Positions 42,373 to 51,838 of a stretch of 64,000 bases of DNA are shown here, one piece after another; position 1 is the stretch's first letter; every line of letters starts with the position of its first letter. The position numbers and the translations under genes were made by a program. The notes below the pieces were generated by a model, which was not told the origin of the DNA, did no database searches, and worked only from the letters and a program-made list of their open reading frames with translations. Source of the DNA: UBA5070 sp035352895 (GTDB taxonomy: Bacteria > Fibrobacterota > Fibrobacteria > UBA5070); contig DAOPYN010000002.1 in NCBI GenBank assembly GCA_035352895.1, positions 1-64,000 on the forward strand, read 5' to 3'.

Positions 42373-44371
42373 CCACCCTCTTTTGCGTCCCCCATTTCCC
42401 CGTTCCGTCTTCGTCACCGGCACGGGAACAGATGTGGGGAAAACCTTGTGCAGCGCCCTCCTTTGCACGCTTTGGGAAGCCGATTACTGGAAGCCCATAC
42501 AGACAGGGACCGTAGTGGATAGCCAGGAAGTCTTGCGGCTTTCCCCTGGAACCCCCGTCCACCTGTCCACCATCCATCTCCAAGAACCAGCATCTCCGCA
42601 CTGGGCGGCGCAGCTGGAAGCCTTCCAGATTGACATTGCACAGTTGTTGGAGGAACGTCCCGAGGGCTATTCCATGGTCGTCGAGGGAGCCGGTGGCCCG
42701 TTGGTCCCCCTGAACGACACCCACGACATGATCGACCTGGCCAAAGCCCTGGATCTCCCCATGTTGGTGGTGGCATCGACCACGTTGGGTACATTGCACC
42801 ACACGCTGGCAACTGTGCAATGCATCCGCGCCCGCGGCGTCGAGGTGGCAGGGGTCCTTCTCAACGGCCCCGCCCACGGCGAGAATGCCCGCCAGATCCG
42901 CGATCGAGGCCACGTGGAGATTCTGGGAAGAGTTCCCTCCCTGTTTCCCGTGGATGCACAGTCACTCCAAGACCTTGCTCGCCAATGGCTCCACCAGGAT
43001 TGGGTGGATCCCTGCACGGAAGACACCCCCCGATCTGCCGTCCAGACGACGATGTCGAGCCTAGCTTCCCGTGATGCACAGTGCATTTGGCATCCATACA
43101 CCCAGCACCAGACCAGCCCGACGCCTCTGGAGATCTCACGCACACACGGCGCCATCCTGCACACCGTAGATGGCACAGAGATCGTGGATGCCGTCTCCAG
43201 CTGGTGGGTGTGCAATCACGGTCATACCCATCCGGCCATCGCCCACGCCATCGCGCAACAAGCCAAGGCCATGGAGCAGGTCATCTTTGCCGGATGCACA
43301 CACGAGCCAGGTGTGCAATTGGCGGAACGCCTCCTCCCTCTGCTCCCCGGCCACCCCTCGCGCCTGTTCTATTCGGACAACGGCTCCACCGCCATCGAAG
43401 TCGCGATCAAGGCGTGTGTGCAAATGGCTCGGCGCAAGGGAGTGCAGCGCCCTCGCGTGGGCGCGCTGGAAGACGCCTATCACGGGGACACCTTTGGCGC
43501 CATGGCGGCAGGTGGACGATCCATCTTCACAGCACCTTTCGAGCCCTATTTGTTCGAAGTCGATCGTCTGCAATCCCCAGGAGGCTGCTGGGAACCGGAG
43601 TCTCCCGAATCCTTGCACGCCAGCAAAGCTGCCTTGGAATCTCTTTCCAAGTGGATGGAGATCCACCGCGGGACGATCGCCTGCATCCTGGTGGAACCTT
43701 TGATCCAAGGTTCAGGGGGGATGCGTATGTATTCGCGCTCCTACCTGGAAGGATTGGATGAACTGTGCAAATTGCACAGCATTCCCTGGATTGCCGACGA
43801 GGTTTTCACCGGATTTGGCCGGACCGGAAAGCCCTTCGCCTGTGGCACCATGGAAGGGCATCCGGATCTATCCCCAACCGCGGTTTGCCTTTCCAAAGGA
43901 CTCACCGGAGGCTTTTTGCCCTTAGGGGGCACCGCCTTCCAAGAGGATGTCTTCCAGGATTTTCTGTCGGACGAACGCAAGGAAGCCTTCTTCCATGGGC
44001 ATTCGTTCACGGGAAACCCCCTGGGGTGCGCCGCCGCCCTGGCTGCGCTGGATCTCCTTCAAGACCCGGGGATGGAGCCCCGCTGGAAGGCCCTGGAATC
44101 CTGGCACAGGGAGTGCCTCTCCCAGCTGGGTCGGGAGCAACCGATCACGGGCCAGCGGGTCCTGGGAACCATCGCGGCATTCGAATTGCCCAATGCCCCG
44201 GAAGGATATCTTGCCGCCCGTGGGCAGACGGTCGCCACGCTCTGCAGGGAATCCGGGGTTTTGGTGCGCCCCTTGGGCGACACCCTCTACGTGGTCCCAC
44301 CCTATTCCATCCGCAAGGACCAGCTCGCGCGCGTCTACGACGCCTTCGCGGAGGCCTTGCGCAGGATCTGA
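42365..44371 (+). CDS. bioDA: Fused dethiobiotin synthetase and DAPA aminotransferase
   Basis: A 668-residue bifunctional enzyme. Residues 1-225 are BioD, with P-loop GTGTDVGKT (19-27), KPIQTG and VEGAGGPLVPL. Residues 235-668 are BioA, with IWHPYTQH, SSWWVCNHGHTHP, the AYHGDTFGAMA segment, IADEVFTGFGRTG and the PLP lysine in CLSKGLTGG (511). The two halves catalyse consecutive steps: DAPA formation by BioA, ring closure by BioD. The domain order matches the plant BIO3-BIO1 fusion. The reading frame is uninterrupted. The gene overlaps the bioF stop by 8 bases. The sequence is unusually rich in TGCA/TGCACA words. Confidence 0.95.
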   Translation: MSSHPLLRPPFPRSVFVTGTGTDVGKTLCSALLCTLWEADYWKPIQTGTVVDSQEVLRLSPGTPVHLSTIHLQEPASPHWAAQLEAFQIDIAQLLEERPEGYSMVVEGAGGPLVPLNDTHDMIDLAKALDLPMLVVASTTLGTLHHTLATVQCIRARGVEVAGVLLNGPAHGENARQIRDRGHVEILGRVPSLFPVDAQSLQDLARQWLHQDWVDPCTEDTPRSAVQTTMSSLASRDAQCIWHPYTQHQTSPTPLEISRTHGAILHTVDGTEIVDAVSSWWVCNHGHTHPAIAHAIAQQAKAMEQVIFAGCTHEPGVQLAERLLPLLPGHPSRLFYSDNGSTAIEVAIKACVQMARRKGVQRPRVGALEDAYHGDTFGAMAAGGRSIFTAPFEPYLFEVDRLQSPGGCWEPESPESLHASKAALESLSKWMEIHRGTIACILVEPLIQGSGGMRMYSRSYLEGLDELCKLHSIPWIADEVFTGFGRTGKPFACGTMEGHPDLSPTAVCLSKGLTGGFLPLGGTAFQEDVFQDFLSDERKEAFFHGHSFTGNPLGCAAALAALDLLQDPGMEPRWKALESWHRECLSQLGREQPITGQRVLGTIAAFELPNAPEGYLAARGQTVATLCRESGVLVRPLGDTLYVVPPYSIRKDQLARVYDAFAEALRRI

Positions 44372-44383
44372 CTCGGTCTTGCC

Positions 44384-44426
44384 CGAAATAAGAAGCCCTG
44401 CATCCCGGGTCCGGGACGCAGGGCTT
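44384..44426 (-). terminator. Terminator of the large binding-protein gene
   Basis: AAGCCCTGC (44393-44401) pairs with GCAGGGCTT (44418-44426) and TCCCGG with CCGGGA inside. On the minus strand CTTATTTC follows. It also separates the convergent bioDA transcript. Confidence 0.75.
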
Positions 44427-44485
44427 CTGGTGAGGGGCGGTCGAGATCGGAAGCCATCCAAATGGCTTGCCAATCTCCCCGGTGG

Positions 44486-46828
44486 CTACCGGTTCATGAC
44501 GCTGAAGGAGCGATGGATCTGCAGATCCCCACGCCTGGCCGAGAGGATGTAGGTGCCATGCCCCAACCGCAGCGGGACCTGGCTGGCCACGGCGAAGCTC
44601 GCCACTTTACGCCCATGCAGATCGCGCACCTCCACTTGGCCCATGCCCTCGATGCCCACCATGCGCAGGACGCCACCCTGGTAGGTGATCCCGAACTCCT
44701 TGCGGGCCGCCTTCGTCAACGCCTTGCTCGACAGCGTGGGATCCGCTCCGAACAGTTTCACGTCGCGGAGGCTGAAATGGGCTTGCGCCTGGCTGATGAA
44801 GGGGTGCGACTCGTCGAGAATCCGTGCTTCGAAGGCGAAACGATCGATCAACGAGGCGTTCAACGACCGGATTCCCACCGAATCGGAAACGGTGAGGTTT
44901 TCCGTCGAGACGCAAACCACGCCGGTCTTCGACGGGATCGGAGCCTGGAAGGAGGTTCCGACCGCGCTACCCGCCTCGTGCACCTTCAAGATAAGGCCCA
45001 CCGAAGGATAGATGGTGTCGACCCGCAGATCGAATTGGATGGCTTTGAGGCCCTTCAGATCGAATCCACGATGGATGTCTGTGGCGATGCCTGCCCATCC
45101 AGCCTGCGCGATCCACTGCTCGTCGATGGTCTTGTCCAAATACGCTTCCACCTTGGCGAATCCGGGCTTGACGGTGATGAACGACCGGGAGTTTCCTTTC
45201 GTTTGCATCATGTCCTGGGGGATTTCGCTTCCTGTGTCAGAGTATGTGTACCACCATCCCCCCAAGGTGCTGAGGCTTTCCTCCTTGAAATTGTCGAGCC
45301 GGATCACATTGGCCCCCTGGCACGAATCCTTCGCCGAAGGCGGAGGAGGAGGCTCCACCGCGGGCACGATTCTCAAGGAGTCAATACCCAGAAGCCGGAT
45401 GTCCTGGATGTCCAGGATCTGTTTTTCCATGGTGGGACCCACGCACCGGGAGCACACCTTCCCCATCTGGGTGCCATTGGCGGAATAGAGGGTGGTCGGC
45501 GCGATCCTCAAGGCGATCACCTGGCTCAGCACCGAATCCAGGGACGGGTAGTCCGCAGGGGGCGTCCACCACATGGGCGGTGCGAAATCCAAACGATCCA
45601 GCATGGCGGTCTTCCATACGGAGTCGGCGGCCAGGATCTTCACGCCCGTCACGGGATTGTCGTAGGTGGTCCCCTGGCGGATCTGCTCGTCGGTGTAGGC
45701 GCGGGAAAGGATGCTCACACCCAGGTTGTCGGTGATCTTGTAGGCGTTGCGGAACTTGAAGCGGATCGCCCAGAGCTTGCGCAGATCCACCGTGGGCCAG
45801 TCGGCGCGCAGGGGGTGGATCAATCCGACATTGGCGGTGTACCCGTTGCCGTTGGGAGTCGTGGCCGGCTCGGAGGCGATCACCGGAGCATCGAAGCGCA
45901 GGTACCCTCCGGGGACGGACACCGTCGCCTTCGAAGCGGGATTGGCGTAGGCGGAAACGCCGTAGATCGCATTGGCCTTGGCGGAATCCAGCGCCGCATT
46001 CGCGTACGCGGAGACGAGGTAGCCCACCGTATCCACCACCGGTGGCGGCGGAGGAGGCGGAACGACGATGGTGGTGTCGATGATGGTGTCGCGTGGCCAA
46101 GGCTGTTCCACGAGGAGCCCTTCCAAGGTCAACCCGCGGATGTCCAGGACCTGCTCTTGCATGGTGGGTCCCACGCACTTGGTGCAAGCCTTCCCCATCG
46201 AGGTTCCGTTCGAGCTGTAGAGGGTCGAAGGAACGATCTGCAGGTACTTCACGGACTTCAGGACGGAATCCCTGTCCGGGAAGTCGACCGTGGGGATCCA
46301 CCATTTCGGGGGGGCGAAATCCAGGATGTCCAGGGTGGCGGTCACCCAATCGGAGTGGGCGGCAAGTCCCGCCTTCGTGGTGATCGAATTCTCGTACAGG
46401 GTCTGGCCGGAAACCGCCGATTGTGGATAGGCATCGGATCCGATGGCCACCTTCAGCGCATCGGTGATCGGCTTGTTGTTGCGGTACTGGAACTGGATGG
46501 AGGTGATTCCGCGCATGTCCATCGCCGACCAGTCGGCGGTCAGAGGGTGGATGATTCCCACGTTGGCCGAGTAGCCTTCGGTGCTGTCGGAGGCGATCCT
46601 GGAGGCGACGAAGCGCAGGTAGTTGCCGGTGGAATCGGGCAGCACGCTCAAGGTGGCGGAAGAACTTGGATTGGCGAAGGTTTGGATTCCGTAGAACTGG
46701 TTGACCTTCGCCGAATCCGCGGCGAGGGTGTTGTAGTCGGACAATTTCCAGCCGGCCAATGCGGGGATGGCAGAAAGCGCCACCGCCAAGGAGGCAAGAG
46801 ACAGACGACAGGGGTCGCATCTTCTCAT
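44486..46828 (-). CDS. Large secreted binding protein with duplicated N-terminal domain
   Basis: A 780-residue secreted relative of the three paralogs at 13496-18767. After the signal peptide come two copies of the N-terminal beta-domain: DFAPPKWWIPTVDFP with CTKCVGPTM, and DFAPPMWWTPPADYP with CSRCVGPTM. They are joined by a VVPPPPPPPVVD linker. After a second proline linker follows one D-N-F ... LGGWWYTYSDTG domain like the jelly-roll domain of the paralogs. A C-terminal sorting-like tail (VEVRDLHGRKVASFA ... LGHGTYILSARR) ends the protein. It probably binds polysaccharide on the surface with raised avidity. Confidence 0.7.
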   Translation of the reverse strand: MRRCDPCRLSLASLAVALSAIPALAGWKLSDYNTLAADSAKVNQFYGIQTFANPSSSATLSVLPDSTGNYLRFVASRIASDSTEGYSANVGIIHPLTADWSAMDMRGITSIQFQYRNNKPITDALKVAIGSDAYPQSAVSGQTLYENSITTKAGLAAHSDWVTATLDILDFAPPKWWIPTVDFPDRDSVLKSVKYLQIVPSTLYSSNGTSMGKACTKCVGPTMQEQVLDIRGLTLEGLLVEQPWPRDTIIDTTIVVPPPPPPPVVDTVGYLVSAYANAALDSAKANAIYGVSAYANPASKATVSVPGGYLRFDAPVIASEPATTPNGNGYTANVGLIHPLRADWPTVDLRKLWAIRFKFRNAYKITDNLGVSILSRAYTDEQIRQGTTYDNPVTGVKILAADSVWKTAMLDRLDFAPPMWWTPPADYPSLDSVLSQVIALRIAPTTLYSANGTQMGKVCSRCVGPTMEKQILDIQDIRLLGIDSLRIVPAVEPPPPPSAKDSCQGANVIRLDNFKEESLSTLGGWWYTYSDTGSEIPQDMMQTKGNSRSFITVKPGFAKVEAYLDKTIDEQWIAQAGWAGIATDIHRGFDLKGLKAIQFDLRVDTIYPSVGLILKVHEAGSAVGTSFQAPIPSKTGVVCVSTENLTVSDSVGIRSLNASLIDRFAFEARILDESHPFISQAQAHFSLRDVKLFGADPTLSSKALTKAARKEFGITYQGGVLRMVGIEGMGQVEVRDLHGRKVASFAVASQVPLRLGHGTYILSARRGDLQIHRSFSVMNR

Positions 46829-47168
46829 CGGGTGTTCCTCGATTCGGCGCAGGTTCCGGTGGGGCACCGCCCTAACCACGATGGTCCGATTCCCGGGGCG
46901 AGAGTCCCTAGGGCAGCTCCGGAGCCCGCGCTTCCTGGAGTGTAGGATTATGTCCGGAAAAGGTTCGGAGGATTCCGTGGATATTTTTTCTTGAGAAGTA
47001 AGCCGTCCTCCGCCCTTGGACCTAAAAGCCACCCGAACCGATCCAGCGAATTCCGGCACTCCTTTTCCGGAGTCGCTCCTCTCGCGGAGGCGGGAGGGCT
47101 GGCCACGAAAAAAGGCCGGAAGGCGATCGCCCCCAGCCTTTCCGATGCGGAACACGAAGCCCGAATCG
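46829..47168. other. Intergenic region between the binding-protein and OmpA genes
   Basis: No gene is supported. It should hold the minus-strand promoter of the 44486-46828 gene (a possible -10 CATAAT at 46952-46947, no clear -35) and contains the terminator of the OmpA gene at 47105-47141. Confidence 0.5.
47105..47141 (-). terminator. Intrinsic terminator of the OmpA-family gene
   Basis: AAAGGC (47111-47116) pairs with GCCTTT (47136-47141), with additional GGCGATCGCC pairing inside. TTTTTT follows on the minus strand. Confidence 0.85.
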
Positions 47169-48821
47169 TCAGGGCTTGGTGTATTCCTTCAGGGCTTCCA
47201 GGTTGGTCACCACGATCTCCACGCGGCGATTCATCTCGCGGCCTTCGGCGGTCTTGTTGGTGGCCTTGGGCTTGGTGTCGCCATACCCCTTGGCGGAAAT
47301 CGTGGAAGAAAGCTCCGGGTGGATTCCCGTCAGGTACTTCTTGACCGCCTGGGCACGGGCCTTGGACAACTTCAGGTTGGCACCCGGGCCTCCCTGGTTG
47401 TCGGTGTGGCCACCCACCTCGAAGCGCAGCTTGGGGTACTTGACCAGGATCGCGCCGATCAAATTCAGATATGGACGCGAATTGGCCGTGATCGTGGCCT
47501 TGCCCAGCTCGAAATAGACGGCATCGAGGTTCATCATGCCGGTCTTCAGGAACGATGCTTCCAGATCGCCGCGCTTGAGGCGTTCCTCCTCGATCTGTCG
47601 ACGCGCGTCGGCCAGGGCCATGGAGTCCTGTGCGGAACGGCGAGCCAAGCTGTCGTTCATCCGGGCCACCTGGCTCTTGGCATTGTGCCGACAATTGTCC
47701 AGGGCGATGGAATCGAGCCTGGACTTGTAGACCAGGGAATCCCGCTCCAACTCCGCTTCACGGACCGCACCACGAAGACTGTCGATGCGCTGCCCCAGCT
47801 TCACCCCTTGGGCCTCGCAATCGGCCACCTTGCCGCGCAGCGCCAGGCGTTCCAAGGAATCGTTGCGGCGGATGGTGGCGCGATCGCGCCGCACCGAAGC
47901 AGCCAGGTCGAAGGGAATCGATATCCCGTAGAAGGCCCGCCATGTGTCCAATGTGTTGTTGAACGCGACCGGCGCGGGCTCTCCCGGAACCATCGCCGCC
48001 GTCTCCTTGCGCTCGGAGGAGGCGCGCACGTCCACTCCCGCCACCAGCTGGACGGCGGCCGGCAGATGGAAGGTGAGGGATCCTGTGACCCAGGTCCGCT
48101 CGCCCAAGTCAATCGCGTCGAGCAGGGTGCGGGAGTGTCCTTCGAAACCGATGCTCAGGAGGGGATGGGGATCCAGTTCCAGGGCCGCGTCCAACAAGGC
48201 CAAGTCCTCCACGCCATCCTGGATGGAATAGTTGAGTCCCTGGTTGAGGTGGATCCGGACGGGGAAGCTCACCGAACCCCAGCGCAAGGTCTGGATCAAG
48301 CGAACTTGGAAGTCGTAGCCGTTGCGGGTTTCGAAATAATTCCACCCGTCGGCGAGGATCTGCCCGTTCCTACGTGAGGCGATTTCCGGGGTTCCTCCGG
48401 AGGTGCCGGTGACCAACCCTCCTTGGAGGGCCAGACGGAAAGGATAGGCGGTATCCCAGGGAGCGGTCAGCTGCACCTGGCCACCGGAAGAGCCGAATCC
48501 CGCGTTCTGGGATACCCCTTTGTCGGCGGGGACGCCGTACACGCTGGTCCAGGCGGAGAGATCGGCCCAATCGGACACCCCCAACCCCAGAGCGAAGGTA
48601 CCGGCATGGAAGTCGGCGCGATCCAGAAGCGATCCGGGGCGTTCCACCTTGTGGTAGCTGCCTGTGCCGGAAAGCAGGAGGACCCCTTCTCCAAGCGCTT
48701 CGCCGGATCGGGTTTGGGTGAGTCCCCGCGTTCCGTTCCAGTGGAAGGACTGCGGATAGACGATGTCCGAAGCCAAGGACGTCGCCGCAAGCGGCAGAAG
48801 AAGGGTCATGAACGAACGCAC
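47169..48821 (-). CDS. OmpA-family protein with barrel, coiled coil and peptidoglycan-binding domain
   Basis: A 550-residue outer-membrane protein. A signal peptide (to about 20) is followed by a beta-barrel-like region (about 20-330). Next is a long charged coiled coil (about 335-425, DSLERLALRGKVADCEAQ onward). The OmpA C-terminal domain has VYFELGKATIT, VGGHTDNQGG and NRRVEIVV, the residues that contact peptidoglycan. It should tie outer membrane to cell wall. In F. succinogenes OmpA-type proteins are abundant in cellulose-binding fractions, so a role in adhesion is possible. GTG at 48821 is chosen over ATG 48809 because AGGAGG lies 5 bases upstream and the signal peptide is complete. Confidence 0.8.
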   Translation of the reverse strand: MRSFMTLLLPLAATSLASDIVYPQSFHWNGTRGLTQTRSGEALGEGVLLLSGTGSYHKVERPGSLLDRADFHAGTFALGLGVSDWADLSAWTSVYGVPADKGVSQNAGFGSSGGQVQLTAPWDTAYPFRLALQGGLVTGTSGGTPEIASRRNGQILADGWNYFETRNGYDFQVRLIQTLRWGSVSFPVRIHLNQGLNYSIQDGVEDLALLDAALELDPHPLLSIGFEGHSRTLLDAIDLGERTWVTGSLTFHLPAAVQLVAGVDVRASSERKETAAMVPGEPAPVAFNNTLDTWRAFYGISIPFDLAASVRRDRATIRRNDSLERLALRGKVADCEAQGVKLGQRIDSLRGAVREAELERDSLVYKSRLDSIALDNCRHNAKSQVARMNDSLARRSAQDSMALADARRQIEEERLKRGDLEASFLKTGMMNLDAVYFELGKATITANSRPYLNLIGAILVKYPKLRFEVGGHTDNQGGPGANLKLSKARAQAVKKYLTGIHPELSSTISAKGYGDTKPKATNKTAEGREMNRRVEIVVTNLEALKEYTKP

Positions 48822-48945
48822 GTCGACCTCCTGAACAGGCTGTGTGCCAGGAATGAAACAAACTGTCCGGAGAATTGGCCATGGCTTCCCGGAGGAACCG
48901 CCGCCGGGCGACCGCGTACGGCGCACAAGTGGGTAGATTGGATGC

Positions 48946-50013
48946 ATGTCGGAGGCTTTGCCGAAAGGCTCCCTGGAGCCGATGCCGCAACTCACGGAAC
49001 GCCAACGGGCGGTCCTGTCGTCGATCGTCCGCCGTTACATCGGCAACGCCGAGCCCGTGGGTTCCCGGCAGGTGAGCAAGGACATCGAAGATTCGCTTTC
49101 GCCAGCCACCATCCGCAACGTGATGAGCGACATGGAGGAAATGGGGCTGATCGACCAGCCCCATACTTCTGCGGGAAGGCAGCCCACCGATCGCGGATTC
49201 CGCATCTGGGTGGACCAGATCATGCCTTCGACGACGCTTTCCGATCAGGAGCGCCATCTGGTGGACGCCACCCTGGCCTCGGCGCGTTCGGAGGAACAAC
49301 TGTTGGCCGCCGCCGCCCTGGCCTTGGCGGAAATCACCCGGCTTCTTGGCGTGGCCATCGCTCCGGTCCTGGACCAAAGCCGATTGGACCGCCTGGAACT
49401 GGTGCCGGTCGCCGACACCACCCTTCTGGTGGTCGCGAGCTTCGGATCCGGGCTGGTCCGTTCCATATCCGTGGACACCGGGACGGCGCTGACCCGGGAG
49501 GAGCTCTCCGACCTGGTCCGCAAGGTGCATCTCACCGCATTGGGCCGCACTCCCCAGGAACTGCAACGGAATCTGCAGGCCATCGAAGCCGGCGAAATCC
49601 GCCCCGCCGAAGACCCCTTCCACGACAAGCTGACCTGTCTGATCCTGCGCACCCTTCTGGAAGTGTCGCATCCGGTGCGCACCCACGACGCCTATCTCCA
49701 AGGCGTGGGGAATGTCCTGAGCCAGCCGGAAATGGGCGAGCGGCGTTCCATGGTGAACCTGGTCCAACTCATGGAGGACCGCTCCATTCTCGCCCAACTT
49801 CTCCAGGATCGAATCGGGCACGATGGAGCCGCATGCATCACGATCGGCTCGGAAAACCGGGTGGAGCACCTGCGCAGTCTCTCCCTGGTCACCCGCAACT
49901 ACCACCTGGGCAATGCCAAAGGGAGCGTGGGAGTGCTGGGCCCCACCCGCATGCCCTACCCCAAGCTGATCGCGGCGGTGGACTACATCGCCTTGCGCCT
50001 TTCCCAAGGCTGA
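48946..50013 (+). CDS. hrcA: Heat-inducible transcription repressor HrcA
   Basis: A 355-residue HrcA. It has the N-terminal winged helix (QRAVLSSIVRRYIGNAEPVGSR, DSLSPATIRNVMSDMEEMGLI, HTSAGRQPTDRGFR). A GAF-like dimerisation domain ends with GPTRMPYPKLIAAVDYIA. It represses heat-shock operons through CIRCE elements. Here dnaK, grpE and groEL are absent and no CIRCE is visible upstream. The promoter box TAGATT (48934-48939) is 6 bases from ATG, so the mRNA should be leaderless. It is divergent from the OmpA gene over 124 bases. Confidence 0.92.
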   Translation: MSEALPKGSLEPMPQLTERQRAVLSSIVRRYIGNAEPVGSRQVSKDIEDSLSPATIRNVMSDMEEMGLIDQPHTSAGRQPTDRGFRIWVDQIMPSTTLSDQERHLVDATLASARSEEQLLAAAALALAEITRLLGVAIAPVLDQSRLDRLELVPVADTTLLVVASFGSGLVRSISVDTGTALTREELSDLVRKVHLTALGRTPQELQRNLQAIEAGEIRPAEDPFHDKLTCLILRTLLEVSHPVRTHDAYLQGVGNVLSQPEMGERRSMVNLVQLMEDRSILAQLLQDRIGHDGAACITIGSENRVEHLRSLSLVTRNYHLGNAKGSVGVLGPTRMPYPKLIAAVDYIALRLSQG

Positions 50014-50063
50014 CCCTCCCTTTCCACCAGATCGTTCCATTCCACCCTCCAGGAGAACCCCGC

Positions 50064-50429
50064 ATGAGGATCCATCCCGAAAACCCCGTTCCATCCGACC
50101 CTCGCCCCGAGGCGACACCGGAAGCCGTGGACACGTCGCGCTCGATGGAGATCGACATCTACCGGGCGAGCACAGACCGCTCCAAGCTCCTGTCGGTTCC
50201 CGCGGGAACGGATCTTTCGACGATCCAGTTTCCTTCGACGCTGGACGAGGACCTGCATTCGGTCCGTCCTTACAAGGCAGGTGTCACCATCACCCGCGGA
50301 ACGCCCGCCTTGGGTCTGGATGTGGAGGACATCTATTCCCAGATCCTGGCGCAGGGATTCGCCGCCCACCTCCTGAAGGCGTCCGGCTCCATCGAGATGG
50401 GCGTGCGGATGGGAATCCAGCCCCGGTAG
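50064..50429 (+). CDS. Small conserved-looking protein (possibly DUF6139-like)
   Basis: A 121-residue soluble protein with no signal peptide. MEIDIYRASTDRSKLLSVPAG and a C-terminal DVEDIYSQILAQGFAAHLL recall DUF6139 proteins, but I am unsure. AGGAG lies 8 bases before the ATG. It sits between hrcA (50-base gap) and dnaA (73-base gap), probably in one transcript with hrcA. The function is unknown. Confidence 0.5.
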   Translation: MRIHPENPVPSDPRPEATPEAVDTSRSMEIDIYRASTDRSKLLSVPAGTDLSTIQFPSTLDEDLHSVRPYKAGVTITRGTPALGLDVEDIYSQILAQGFAAHLLKASGSIEMGVRMGIQPR

Positions 50430-50502
50430 CCTCGCGCCCATCGCCGATGCCGCATCGGTGTCGTCGATGCCGTTGTGGAATGGCTACGTTTCGGTCCATC
50501 TC

Positions 50503-51828
50503 ATGATCGGCTCCGAATCTTCCATCCTCTGGGCGAAAGCGACCGGCGTCCTCCAACGCATGCTGGCGCCGGAGGTCCATGCGCGCCAGATCGCCCCCTT
50601 GCGCTGCCTGGAGTTCTCCCAGACTTCGCTGGTCCTGGAGGCTCCCGTCGATTTTCCTCTGGACGCCTTCCGCAAGAGCTTCCAGGGACTGGTGGAGATG
50701 GCCGCCGAGCAGACCGTCGGAGCCACCCCTCGCCTGACCTTGCAGCAGAGCCGCCCGGTGCTGCAGCCCAATCCGGAGTCGCGCAGCGGCGAGATCGCTC
50801 CGGTGCTCATGAATCCGCGTTTCACCTTCGACACGTTCGTCGTGGGCGGAAATTCCCAGTTCGCCCATTCGGCCGCCAAGGCGGTGGCAGACGCTCCCGG
50901 TCGCACCCGGTTCAATCCCCTGATGATCTACGGGGGCTCCGGGCTGGGCAAGACCCACCTCCTGCAGGCGATCGGCAACCAGATCGAGACCCGCTTCCCG
51001 GAAATCCGGGTGCGCTACGTCCCCACCGACGACTTCAAGAACCAGTACATCTACCACGTCCAGAAGAACCTGGTGAACGACTTCTCCAGCTACTACCGAA
51101 ACCAGGTGGACGTGCTCCTGATGGACGACATCCAGTTCCTGGTGGGTCGCGACGCGCTCCAGCAGGAGTTCTTCCACCTGTTCAACGCCTTCCACCAGTC
51201 AAACCGCCAGATCGTGCTCACCTCCGACTGCTCGCCCGGCGATCTGCAAGGCCTGGAAGAGCGTCTGGTGAGTCGTTTCCAATGGGGACTGTCGGTGGAC
51301 ATCCAGCCGCCGGACCGCGACACCCGCGAGGCCATCCTGCGCAACAAGGCGCAGGAGGAGAACCTGGATCTCTCCGAGGAGATCATCTCCTACATCGCCG
51401 AGAACATCGACACCAACATCCGCCACCTGGAAGGCATCGTGCGCCGTTTGATCCTGGAAGCCAGCATCCAGGGTGGCAACGTGACGTTGCGCCTGGCCCA
51501 GGATGTGGTGGAAGCCCAGGCTCCGCGCGGATCCACCCGCCGATTCTCGCCGCAGGAGATCGCCCAGGTGGTCGCAGACTACTACCGGGTGGAACCACTC
51601 AGCCTGTTCGCCGAAAACCGCGGCACCAAGGACGTGAGCCACGCCCGCCAGGTGGCCATGTACCTGGCCAAGCAGCTCACGCAGCTGCCCTACAAGTCCA
51701 TCGGCGGGCATTTCGGGGATCGCGACCACTCCACCGTGATCCACGCCTGCGACAAGGTGGGCAAGGAAATGAAGGACTCTCCCACCCTGCGCGCCGACGT
51801 GGAGCACCTCCTGAAGGTCCTGCGATAG
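50503..51828 (+). CDS. dnaA: Chromosomal replication initiator DnaA
   Basis: A 441-residue DnaA. Domain I starts with ILWAKATGVLQRML. The AAA+ domain has YGGSGLGKTHLL (Walker A), DVLLMDDIQFLVG (Walker B) and the sensor ERLVSRFQWGL. Domain IV ends with GTKDVSHARQVAMYLAKQLT, IGGHFGDRDHSTV and the DnaA-box-binding helix. The ATG at 50503 puts the conserved tryptophan at residue 10 as in other DnaA proteins. A GTG at 50458 would add 15 unconserved residues. A TACGTT box lies at 50485-50490. No dnaN or recF follows and no cluster of DnaA boxes is visible, so the origin is probably not here. Confidence 0.92.
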   Translation: MIGSESSILWAKATGVLQRMLAPEVHARQIAPLRCLEFSQTSLVLEAPVDFPLDAFRKSFQGLVEMAAEQTVGATPRLTLQQSRPVLQPNPESRSGEIAPVLMNPRFTFDTFVVGGNSQFAHSAAKAVADAPGRTRFNPLMIYGGSGLGKTHLLQAIGNQIETRFPEIRVRYVPTDDFKNQYIYHVQKNLVNDFSSYYRNQVDVLLMDDIQFLVGRDALQQEFFHLFNAFHQSNRQIVLTSDCSPGDLQGLEERLVSRFQWGLSVDIQPPDRDTREAILRNKAQEENLDLSEEIISYIAENIDTNIRHLEGIVRRLILEASIQGGNVTLRLAQDVVEAQAPRGSTRRFSPQEIAQVVADYYRVEPLSLFAENRGTKDVSHARQVAMYLAKQLTQLPYKSIGGHFGDRDHSTVIHACDKVGKEMKDSPTLRADVEHLLKVLR

Positions 51829-51838
51829 CGTCTTGGCC

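Noticed and set aside
48822..48945. CIRCE element upstream of hrcA
   Set aside because: I looked for TTAGCACTC-N9-GAGTGCTAA and found nothing similar.
50013..50502. Replication origin beside dnaA
   Set aside because: No cluster of TTATCCACA-like boxes and no AT-rich unwinding region; coding sequence fills most of the interval.
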